From: Cryptomeria japonica
Taxonomy: Eukaryota; Streptophyta; Pinopsida; Cupressales; Cupressaceae
Length of the DNA: 64,000 nucleotides
Direction: 5' to 3'
Assembly (NCBI RefSeq): GCF_030272615.1
Contig: NC_081406.1
Location: 184,170,770 to 184,234,769, forward strand
The notes beneath the pieces were generated by a model. The model did not search any database. It saw only the letters and a list, made by a program, of their open reading frames with translations, and had not been told where the DNA came from. This document shows, piece by piece, positions 34,691-49,119 of the stretch (positions are counted from its first letter, which is position 1; every line of letters begins with the position of its first letter). The position numbers and the translations under genes are program-made.

Positions 34691-35390
34691 GAAAGTTGGC
34701 CTAGGTTGGCTAAGTGGTGGAGAATTTTTTCTCTTGAAAAAGATGTCACAAATTCAAATCCCGCAGGGGTAAGGTATGTACTCTTCGTTTGTATCACAGT
34801 TAGGTACCTCTCGCAAGGAGTGTAGGGTAGTCACATATTACTATAAGACATCTATAGACCCATAAACAGATCTCTTATATTGTGGACTATTAAAGGATCC
34901 ATTTCTATTTTCATATATCCAGCAGAGGTAATGAGAAAAACAGCAGCAGTTGTGAATTTGGAAAGCGAAAAAACAAAAAAAAAACACATATTACCTAATG
35001 GTCCCAGGGTGGGTGCTGCTTGACTTTTCCTAGCTTATTCTGATAAAGTTATAGACTATTTTAGCAATGCTTTTCAGAAAGAAGGCAGTGAAATAGTTAT
35101 CTAAACAATACATTTTTAGTGCTGCTTGACTTTTCCCAGCTTATTCTGATAAACTATTTTAGGAATCCTTTGCAGAAAGAAGGCAGTGGAATAGTAATAT
35201 AAACAATACCTTCTTTATTTTAAAATTTAATTTCTATATCCTGCAGAGGTAATGAGAAAAACCGAAGCAGTTATAAACCTGGAAGGGAAATAAAAGCAGC
35301 GATTACCTAGTTTTTCCAGGGTGGGTGCTACCTGACTAGCTTATTCTGGTAAACCATTTTAAGAATGCTATGCAGAAAGAAGGGCTCTTT
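34500..35390. repeat. Irregular local duplications
   Basis: Three partly overlapping copies of a segment of about 150-200 bp are visible. Markers are CAGAGGTAATGAGAAAAAC (34923, 35243), CAGGGTGGGTGCT (35004, 35318) and GCAGAAAGAAGG (35081, 35173, 35371). A further pair at 34510-34680 shares GAAAATTATAGGAGCCT. Confidence 0.6.
34695..34860 (+). repeat. Possible tRNA-derived SINE
   Basis: GGTTGGCTAAGTGGTGG (34704-34720) resembles an RNA polymerase III A box. AATTCAAATCCC (34750-34761) resembles a B box, about 40 bp downstream, as in tRNA-derived SINEs. The tRNA fold itself is not preserved. Ends and target duplications were not found. Confidence 0.4.
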
Positions 35391-39159
<3,769 letters not shown>

Positions 39160-39311
39160 TTATTGTCGTCGTCGTCTTCTTTTTCCCAATCTAACCTCTC
39201 ATGATATTCGCTCCTTTTACCTTTATGGTTGACATGTAATAGGTTTGGGTCCTTCCCATGCTTATATAATCAAAGCAAAGACAAAATAGGGTAAAATAGA
39301 ATATTTTTTTT

Positions 39312-40818
39312 AGGGTATAGCTCCTTTGTATAAATATAATTTATCCATGTTGATTGGGTTAGTAAGAAAGTTCACTACATTTTCTAAAGTAGCATTTTTT
39401 TTAATATTTGAACCTCTCATCTTCAATCATCATGTGAACAACATGGTATTAAACATCAACATGCTTAGTATGAATGAATACTACATCTTTTTTTTGTGTC
39501 ATAGTGTGCTTTAGCTATCACACTTGATCTTCACTTTCTTGTATTCAAATTTAATACCTAACACAAAATTTGAACCACAGTACCTCCCTACAAGCATGTG
39601 ATGTAATCATGTACTCTACTTGTGTAGTGGAAAAGAACATCCACATGGTGCCTTTTACTAATCTAATTAACATCTTAAAAAAAGTGAACACAACAATTAG
39701 TTGACCTTCTACTATCCATATTTTTAGCCCAATTTGCATTATAAAGCCTTACATGTCCAACACTTTACTCACATCATTTTAGTTCCATGATACAAATATT
39801 GTAATTAGAAGTCCTACAAAAATATATGAGCACCCTTTTCATGTAATTCTTATATTCTCTATTAGGGGTTGGCCATAAATATATTAAGAACTCCGTGAAA
39901 TAAAATAAACAAAATTATAGGGCATAGCCCCTTTGTATAAATAGAATTTATCCATGCTGATTGGGTTAGTAAGAAAGTTCACTACATTTTCCAAAGTAGC
40001 ATTTTTTTATATTTTAAACTCTCATCTTCAATCATCTTGTGAACAACGTGGTATTAAACATCACCATGCTTAGTATGAATGAATACTACATCAATTTTTT
40101 ACGTCATAGTGTGCTTTAGCTGTCACACTTGATCTTCACTTTCTTGTATTCAAAATAATACCCAACACAAAATTTGAACCACACTACCTCCCTACAAGCA
40201 TGTGTTGTAGTCATGACTCTACTTGTGTAGTGGAAAATAACATCCACATGGTGCCTTTTACTCATCTTTATATTAACATCTTAAAAAAGTGAACAAAACA
40301 ATTAGTTGACCATCTCCTATCCATATTTTTAGCCCAGTTTGCATTATAAAGCCTTATATGTCCAACAATTTACTCACATCATTTTAGTTCCATGATAAAA
40401 ATATTGTAATTATAAGTCCTACAAAAACATATGAACACCCTTTTCACATAATTCTTATATCCTCTATTAGGGTTTAGCCATAAACATATTAAAAACTTGG
40501 TGAAATAAAATAAACAAAATTTTAGTGCATAGCCCCTTTGTATAAATATAATTTATCTATGCTGATTGGGTTAGTAAGAAAGTTCACTACATTTTCCAAA
40601 GTAGCATTTTTTTAATATTTGAACCTCTCATCTTCAATCATCTTGTGAACATCGTGGTATTAAACATCAACATGCTTAGTATGGATGAATAATACATCAA
40701 TTTTTTACGTCATAGTGTGCTTTAGCTATCACACTTGATTTTCACTTTCTTGTATTCAAAATTAATACCTAACATAAAATTTGAACCACACTACTTCCCT
40801 ACAAGCATGTGTTGTAGT
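39312..40818 (-). repeat. Tandem repeat of about 606 bp with copia RNase H tails (units 1, 2 and first half of 3)
   Basis: Units begin near 39312, 39919 and 40524 with variants of GCATAGCCCCTTTGTATAAAT. Unit 3 is cut at 40818 by the C/D array and resumes at 53649. Read on the minus strand, each unit carries the end of a Ty1/copia pol gene. In unit 1, 39739-39551 contains STTQVEYMITSHACREVLW, the RNase H motif usually seen as SSTEAEY-ATSHA-REA-W. Further down is VVNFLTNPINMDKLYLYKGA, the usual C-terminal end. All copies are broken. Units 1 and 2 show the empty target sequence for the array. Confidence 0.82.
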
Positions 40819-41610
40819 TGTTGGCAAATGCACACTCCAATGAGAAATTGTAGGTGATTGAAGGTATTGTCATTGATGGCAACCTTACAATCATATGATA
40901 CTGGTAGACACCGGCACCGACAGACTCTACACTGGCATACAGTTCACCGACACCGAAAAGAAAGATTACTGGCACCATGACCGACAATAATTTTGTTTAC
41001 ATATATTTTGTATTTAATTGTAAAATCTTTTTGTAAGACAACATGGTAGATTGTAATAAGACTCATATAAGTATGAGATCTTGTAGATCATTTAGAAAAA
41101 AAAAAAGATATGGTTAGGTAATTGCAGAACTAATGTGCGAATTATAAGACAAACTTTGGATAAGAGTTTATGATTATTGCAGAGCTTAAACCGGTACTGA
41201 ACCTGGCATAGCAGGTGCTCATCTAAAACAGTACATGACATTGGATTTGTATAATCCATTTTTGTAAGTCAGTGAGACTTCTTTTGTAACTGAGCAGTGA
41301 GCTCTAGGCACTTGGCCTTCCTGCATGTGCATGCCCCTATTGTAACAGTAATATTCTCTTATTGGCCAGTAAGCGAATATTGTGGGTCACAAATCCCACC
41401 GAGGTTTTTCCCACATTGGGTTTCCTCATTAAAAAATTATTGTGTTATGGTGTGTCTTTCATGTTGTGGTTGTTATTCTTATTTACTGCATTAATTATGG
41501 TTTACCAGTACACAGTGTTGAACTGCTTTTCATATTATAAGTTAAGAAAATTCTATCACCAATCAGATACTGATTCACCCCCCCTCTCAGTATCTTTGGG
41601 AATCCTAACA
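40819..41610 (+). repeat. C/D array, LTR 1
   Basis: 792 bp, TGTTGG to CTAACA. Bases 41279-41610, together with 34 bp beyond, are identical to LTR 2, while the first half differs from it at many positions. Confidence 0.93.
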
Positions 41611-41628
41611 ATTGGTATCAGAGCTTGG
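41611..41628 (+). other. Element C primer binding site
   Basis: ATTGGTATCAGAGCTTGG follows LTR 1 and is complementary to initiator methionine tRNA. The same site follows LTR 2 at 47637-47654. Confidence 0.9.
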
Positions 41629-41681
41629 TCCTCTATTTTCAAAATCCTAACAGCTTGAGGAAGATCCTGACATCGGTAGAG

Positions 41682-42795
41682 ATGGAAAACTTGAGAAAGC
41701 AATTGGAAACAACTCTTCCAGACTATGATGCAGAAAAAGTGAAGAATATCAAACTTGAAGATGATTTGAAGGCTGCATAGGATATCATTCAAGGACTTCA
41801 AGAGAATCTCACTATTGCAAGGAACAAGAGAAGAGAACTTTGTGAAAAGATGCAGAATGATGATGATGAAAAGGAAACTCTTAATGATCTAGTAAACAAA
41901 CTGAGACAAGAAAACAGTACAATGAAGAATGAGATGCAAGATATGACTACGAGATTTTGTAAAGAGAATGAAAATCAGAAGAAGAATGAAGATGACTTGG
42001 CTAGAAGAATAAATGATGCTGCAAATGAAAATCTAAGACTCAGTCATGAGAATGATATGCTAAAGATAGATCTAATTCACTTAGAACATGACAAAACTGA
42101 ACTCATGAGACAAAAAGATTTCTTGGAAAATGAGTTGGCTACTGCAAATCAACACAAGGAGAAATTCAAGAAAAGTTCAGAGGAACTTGATGAAATGCTG
42201 AAGAATCAGAAACCTAATGGTGAAACAAATGGCCTTGGCTTTGAAGTTGGTGAAAGCTCTGGTACTGCAAACAATCATGATCATAGCAAGCCGGTAAGAC
42301 AACCTAATGCTTACAAAATTAATGGGAAATGCTTTAACTGTAACAAATATGGTCATAGAGAAAATCAGTGTAGATCTAGAAATTATTAGAACACTAATAT
42401 ACCCACCGGTCAATGTTTTAAATGCAACAAAGTTGGTCATAATTCAAAAAATTGCATAATGAATGTAAGATGTTATATTTGTGGAAGATTTGGACACTTA
42501 TCTAATCAATGCAGAATGCATATCGACATAGGATATGGGAAAGCTATTCAGAAAAAACAATGTGACTTGTTATGCTTGCAACAAGATTGGATGTATTGCA
42601 AAATTTTGTAGAAGCAAGGCATTACCGGCAAACAACAAAGGACTCAACTTGAAGGGAAAAGAAAAATTTGAAGAGGTAAAGAAAGAATTCTCAAAGCAAT
42701 GGATTAGAAATTCATATCAAAATGTTGATGGGAATAATCCACCACTGGTAGAACAAAGTATCACTCCACTGGCAGGAGACTCTTCATCTAACTGA
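41682..42795 (+). pseudogene. Element C ORF1: coiled coil plus zinc knuckles
   Basis: ATG at 41682 starts MENLRKQLETTL. An in-frame TAG lies near 41778, and the frame then continues to 42389 and past another stop. The product is a long charged helix, probably a coiled coil, followed by CFNCNKYGHRENQC, CFKCNKVGHNSKNC and CYICGRFGHLSNQC. An extra A in a six-A run near 42555 then shifts the frame, and the last knuckle (CYACNKIGCIAKFC, with His changed to Cys) and the tail lie in the frame of 42535-42795. The knuckles suggest nucleic-acid binding like a nucleocapsid. Confidence 0.78.
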
Positions 42796-43097
42796 AGAAA
42801 AATCCTTTGGGGTTTGGCAACAAATTGAAAAACATGCTAATATACCCTCAGTTGATGGTGAGAAGTTGGATTACTTCTTTATCGACAGATAAGTTAAGTT
42901 TGACTTAACCGACATGCATTAAATGTGGTAGTTGAAAGAAAATAACATTATAAAGCAAGTGTTTTGGCTTCTTTTTCATTCATCGAGCATTCAAATCTCC
43001 GAGAGCACGAAAATTCTGAGCAAAGGCATCCTTAGCGAAAAAGTGAAGCAGTTCATCCAAGAACTCATTCTAAAGGCAGATTAAGGTATTTATAACT

Positions 43098-46000
43098 ATG
43101 GTTTCTTCATCTACACCTGAATTTATTGCAAACCCTACTATGATTGAGGTTATCAAGCGCCCTAGACCCGTATTCAAACTGATTCCCAAAATTGCGAAGA
43201 AAGATGATACCCTAGGAGCATTTTCGAAAATACGTAAGGGAGTAGTTTATGCAGAGGATCTTAAAATGTATATACATTGTCATATTGAGGAATTAGGAGA
43301 TGATGAAATAAAGAATATGTATAGGACTGTAATCTGTGGTGTAAATGGTAATATCAAACTAAAACACAAGGTAGTGGAAACCCTAGGTGTTGTGGATATT
43401 CTTAACATCCCTAAATTTCCTGAAGATGTGATAAGAATAGTCCTAAGAAGAGTCCATGATGAATTCTTTTGGTTGGATTCCATGCATAAGATTACTAAAG
43501 AGGCAGTTAGGGCAGTAATAGGCTTACCTTCCACCGGTAGCAAGCTTGACAAAACTAAGAAAGTTTCTAATGACACTGTGACGAACTTAACCGACACAAC
43601 ATTTGACAAAAGATCCCTAAGAGTCAATAATGTGAAGGACATCAATGTCAGATTTGTCAATATGATTCTTGGCTATAAGGCTACACATGCAAATAGATTA
43701 AACTCAGTATCCAACCCATGTATTAAAAGTGCATATGACATGGTAAATGATAATGCAAGAATTGATGTGTGTGAATGGCTTAAAGATGAATTGATAGACA
43801 ACCTAAATAAAATCAAAGGTGATAAGAAGGGAACTTTCAGATTTGGAAATCTGCTTGTATGTTTAATGCTATAAAATACCAAGGAAGTACCTGGTATTGG
43901 TAGGAAAGACTTTGGTTTTGATATATCGGTAGGAAAGCAACCATTGGCTATATTAAACAACATGGGAGATGACAGAAAGAAACATATAAATGAACATTTT
44001 CAAGCACTGAAGGCTAGAATGAAGACAAGAATAAGGCTATCTTAAGCAATTGTTGATAAATATCAAAAAGAGATATGCTTTGTAATCAAGAAAGATGAAA
44101 ATTGGATGGAGGCAGTTGTCCCTAGGACTATATGGGTAACCGAGATGGGATATGAGACAAATAATAACATAATTGAGACTTATGCAAAAGCCCTTCTTGA
44201 AGCACCAAAGGAACCTTCTGAGAAAGTTTCTGGCAATGCATAAACAATTGAGAGTGCTATTCAATCTCAAAAAAGAGTCAAGAAAACTGAATAGATAGTG
44301 AAGAAGGGAACTAGATACGCTAAAGCAATAAAATAAGATGTATTAAAGAAAACTGGTATTAAGGAAAGTGAACTGGAATGACTTCAACCGGAAGCACATC
44401 TTTCACCAGTTGCAACTTCTTCTGATAGTGAGATACCAATTGTATTCAAAAGGGTAGAAAGGAAAAGAAAACCCTCACCTACACCCTCACCTACACCCAG
44501 AAAGACAAGATAAAAACAACAGGCAGTGAGGCCCCCAGCTAAAAAGATGACCCCTAGAAAGAAAAAGCAAAAACAGGTTATTCCTCCACTTGACAACCTA
44601 TTGAATGAAATAACAGATGATGGAAACTTATCAAATGTAAGTAAATTGTATGATACTTTTACAAATGAGGAGAAAGAAAGCATAGAAAATAGTATCATAT
44701 TACACCTAGATATTTATAAGAAAGTTTTGATAGAGGTTGTAGATGATTTGCCTAGTGATCTATATAGGTGGCTTGATGCTAAAAGGTTAGCCATTATGGA
44801 ACTAGACAAGAAAATCAAGATTGAGAAATTGCTAGCTGTTCATCCAGTGAAATCAGTTGAGGAAATTGATGAACTGATTAGTGAGGCAAACAAGAAAGTC
44901 TTTTCTAGTGGTCACCGACAAGTAAGTCTAATGGAAGGCAGAGTGAATGAAATATCTGAAGAAACAACTGATAAATGAGACATCTTCTTTGTGGAGAAAG
45001 AAAAACAAGAAGAACTAAAAAGACCGAAACCCTTTATGGTATACCAAAAGGATAAGGACAAAGGAAAAGGCAAAATAGGTGGACCACCAAATATAAAAGT
45101 GACAGACAATTTGCCACCACCTTCAGTTACTCCACCGGTAATAACTGATCATTCACTGGCTACTGAGAATGTGGAGACTCCTCATGAGGATACAAATCCG
45201 GAGTCTAAAATTTTGTATACCATGAACATTGACACCCAAGAGGTAAATATTGTTGTAGATAAGGAATCAACTGAGAAGATAGACGTGGCAACATAGCCAC
45301 TGACTGAAAATAGTGGAATTGATAACATTGGAATTGGGGAACAAGAACAAACTGAAGAATCAAATGATCCCTGCGACACTAGAAAGGTAGAGACAACATA
45401 TGTGCATACTGTTGCATGTACTGAGCCACCAACAACTATAGAAACTAAAAAACCAACTGAGTCATCGACAATAGACAACACACAGGTGAACAAAGAGAAA
45501 CCGACAGTGGATACCACTGGTAAAGCATCAGAAACACCGATAGATAACACTAAGAAACAATCAGAAAAATCGGCAAACAAGAGCATAGTGAAACAGATAG
45601 AGAGAAAAGAAAAGAAATGGTTAGAGGCACAGGTTGAGAAACAAGAACAAAAAAAGGTTGAGGTACAGGTTCAAACAGAGACAGTGCCACCTTCATCTGA
45701 AAAGCCCAAACCTTTGGTAGTGGAAATGCAAACTCAAACAGATCCTCCTGAGAAAGAGGAAAGCAAAGCTATCACTACAACCGACGGACTATAGATTGTG
45801 AGGACAGTTGGATAGTCATTCGGCACATCAATTACTGAATTCCGGCCAACAAATGTGACAAAGGTACTCTTGGACTCAATAAAGAAAATAACAGAGTGTA
45901 ATGCACAAGCTTACAAGGCTATAGATGACACATTACCAATTTTGAAAATGATAGCTCCAAAGTGTAACATAGATAATAAAGATTCTTTGAGCCAATTAGA

Positions 46001-46625
46001 CACATTGTCTAAGTATATAATCGGCAATCTAATTACATTGGACCAAATAAATGAAGACACATTCAAAGAGAAAATGAATAAGGAGAAAACAAAATTCTTT
46101 GAGGAAATAGTGAAGAAGAATAAGGAATAGATGGACACCTTATTACCAGAACTAGGAGAAACAATTTTGGATTTCAAGAAACTGTATAGAGATACCTGCA
46201 AAACTGATATTTTGACAGAGGACATAGATTCAGAGATCAACAAAGCACAAAAAGAAATCAACAATATTGCTGACAATTTAATAGGAAAATCAGATTCATT
46301 TTTGGAAATAGAAAAGAACATTGCAGTTCTTGAGGAGAAAATTGAGAAATTAGAAAAAGATAAAGAGAAGATAAAGGTTAAGGCAAAGAATTTAAAATGC
46401 AAACTAGGCCCTAAACTAGATTACCTCATTTCTTTGAGAAAAGAAATTTCTAAGGCTCTGGTTCGAGGTCTTAAGACATCAGAAGAGAAAATGCACATAC
46501 TCACTAGTACAATTCAGAGAACAGAAGTGGTATTAAAGGACAACGAGAGGTTCAGTGACAGTCAAAATTTTGCATTGGCGGACATCTATCAGATAGTAAC
46601 CCATCGGTTACAAGGATCTAGGTAG
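43098..46625 (+). pseudogene. Element C ORF2: large protein of unknown function
   Basis: ATG at 43098 starts MVSSSTPEFIANPTMIEVIK and stays open to 43874 (258 residues). Pieces at 44526-44978, 44991-45296, 45402-45794, 45855-46130 and 46131-46625 continue to an end at 46625, so the intact ancestor would have had about 1,170 residues. In order these are: an N-terminal domain with EFFWLDSMHKITKEAVRAVI and ATHANRLNSV; a basic stretch (KKMTPRKKKQKQ near 44560) that could be a nuclear signal; a helical segment; a Thr/Pro/Glu-rich linker (45100-45700); and a C-terminal coiled coil (about 46140-46600). No known pol domain is visible and the family is unrecognised. At least five stops or shifts disrupt it. 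Confidence 0.75.
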
Positions 46626-46843
46626 GAACCACACTCCACTGACAGTGAATGATAGCCTTTGTCATTGATGCCAAAGGGGGAGTAGTGGAGATGAGAAAAA
46701 TAATCAGAAGAAAGACATCATCAGCTCAGGGGGAGCACACATTTTTGATAACACAGTTTTGGTAAGATAATTTTGGCAAATTCTTTTTGGACACTTTTTG
46801 GATTTTTCTCATGAGTGTTGCCATCAATGCCAAAGGGGGAGAT

Positions 46844-47636
46844 TGTTGGAAAATGCACACTCCAATGATAAATTGTAGGTGATTGAAGGTATTGTCATTG
46901 ATGACAACCTTACAATCATATGACACTGGCAGGCACCGACACTGACATACTCTACACCGGCATACAGTTCATCGACACTGAAAAGAAAGATTACTAGCAC
47001 CATGGCCAACAGGAATTTTGTTTAAATATATTTTGTATTTAATTATAAAATATTTTTGTAAGCCGACATGGTGGATTGTAATAAGACTCATATAAGTATG
47101 AGATCTTGTAGATCATTTAGAAAAAAGAAGAAGATATGGTTAGGTAATTATAGACCTAATGTGTGAATTGTAAGGCAGACTTTGGATAAGGATTTATGAT
47201 TATTGCAGAGCTTAAACCAATACTGAACCTAGCATAGAAGATGCTGATCTAAAGAAGTACATGACATTGGATTTGTATAATCCTTTTTTGTAAGTCAGTG
47301 AGATTTCTTTTGTAACTGAGCAGTGAGCTCTAGGCACTTGGCCTTCCTGCATGTGCATGCCCCTATTGTAACAGTAATATTCTCTTATTGGCCAGTAAGC
47401 GAATATTGTGGGTCACAAATCCCACCGAGGTTTTTCCCACATTGGGTTTCCTCATTAAAAAATTATTGTGTTATGGTGTGTCTTTCATGTTGTGGTTGTT
47501 ATTCTTATTTACTGCATTAATTATGGTTTACCAGTACACAGTGTTGAACTGCTTTTCATATTATAAGTTAAGAAAATTCTATCACCAATCAGATACTGAT
47601 TCACCCCCCCTCTCAGTATCTTTGGGAATCCTAACA
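46844..47636 (+). repeat. C/D array, LTR 2 (central, chimeric)
   Basis: 793 bp. The front half shares variants with LTR 3 (for example TTGTTTAAATATA and GATGCTGATCT). From 47305 onward it is identical to LTR 1. It serves both as the 3' LTR of C and the 5' LTR of D. Confidence 0.93.
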
Positions 47637-47707
47637 ATTGGTATCAGAGCTTGGTCCTCTATTTTCAAAAGCCTAACAGCTTGAGGAAGATCCTGACACC
47701 AGTAGAG

Positions 47708-48818
47708 ATGGAAAACTTGAGAAAGCAATTGGAAACAACTCTTTCAGACTATGATGCAGAAAAAGTGAAGAATATCAAACTTGAAGATGATCTAAAGGCT
47801 GCACGGGATATCTTTCAAGGAATTCAAGAGAATCTCACTATTGTAAAGAATAAGAGAAGAGAACTTTGTGAAAAGATGCAGAATGATGATGATGAAAAGG
47901 AAACTCTTAATCATCTAGTAAACAAACTGAGACAAGAAAACAATATGATGAAGAATGAGATGCAAGATATGAATACGAGATTTTGTAAAGAGACTGAAAA
48001 TAGGAAGAAGAATGAAGATGACTTGGCTAGAAGAATCAAAGATGCTGCAAATGAAAATCTAAGACTCAGTCATGAGAATGATATGCTAAAGATAGATCTA
48101 ATTCACTTAGAACATGACAAAACTAAACTCATGAGACAAAAAGATTTCTTGGAAAATGAGTTGGCTACTGCAAATCAACACAAAGAGAAATTCAAGAAAA
48201 GTTCAGAGGAACTTGATGACATGCTGAAGAATCAGAAACCTAATGGTGATACAAATGGCCTTGGCTTTGAAGTTGGTGAAAGCTCCGGTACTGCAAACAA
48301 TCATGATCACAACAAACCAGTAAGACAACCTAATGCTTACAAAATTAATGGGAAACACTTTAACTGTAACAAATATGGTCATAGAGCAAATCAGTGTAGA
48401 TCTAGAAATTATCAGAACACTAATATACCCATTGATCAATGTTCTAAATGCAACCAAGTTGGTCATAATTCAAAAAATTGCAGAATGAATGTAAGATGTT
48501 ATATTTGTGGAAGATTTGGACACTTATCTAATGAATGCAGAACACATACCGACATAGGATATGGGAAAGCTATTCAGAAAAAACAATGCGACTTGTTATG
48601 CTTGCAACAAGATTGGATGTATTGCAAAATTTTGTAGAAGGCAGCACTGACAAACAACAAAGGACTCAGCTTGAAGGGAAAAGAAAAAGTTGAAGAGGTA
48701 GAGCAAGAATTCTCAAAGCAATGGATTAGAAAGTCAGATCAGAATGTTGATGAGAATACTCCACCATCGGTAGAACAAAGTATCACTCCACTGGTAGGAG
48801 ACTCTTCATCTAATTGAA
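47708..48818 (+). pseudogene. Element D ORF1: coiled coil plus zinc knuckles, mostly open
   Basis: ATG at 47708 opens an uninterrupted frame to 48637 (about 309 residues), the best-preserved ORF1 in the window. It has the long coiled-coil region, then HFNCNKYGHRANQC (first Cys changed to His), CSKCNQVGHNSKNC and CYICGRFGHLSNEC. The same six-A run as in C then shifts the frame, so the fourth knuckle is read out of frame and the protein ends at 48637. The remaining tail lies in another frame to about 48818. Confidence 0.8.
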
Positions 48819-49119
48819 GAAAAATTCTTTGGGTTTTGGCAACAAATTGAAAAACATGCTAATATACCCTCAGTTGATGGTGAGAAGTTGGAATACTTCT
48901 TTACCGATAGATAAGTTAAGTTTGACTTAACCGACATGCATTAAATATGGTAGTTGAAAGAAAATAACATTATAAAGCAAGTGTTTTGGCTCCTTTTTCA
49001 TTCATCAAGCATTCAAATCTCTGAGAGTGCAAATATTCCGAGCGAAGGCATCCTTAGCGAAAAAGTGAAGCAGTTCATCCAAGAACTCATCTTAAAGGTA
49101 GATTAAGGTATTTATAACT

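Noticed and set aside
34704-34775. A functional tRNA gene
   Set aside because: Only A-box and B-box-like words are present. The acceptor and anticodon stems do not form, so a SINE-type relic is more likely.
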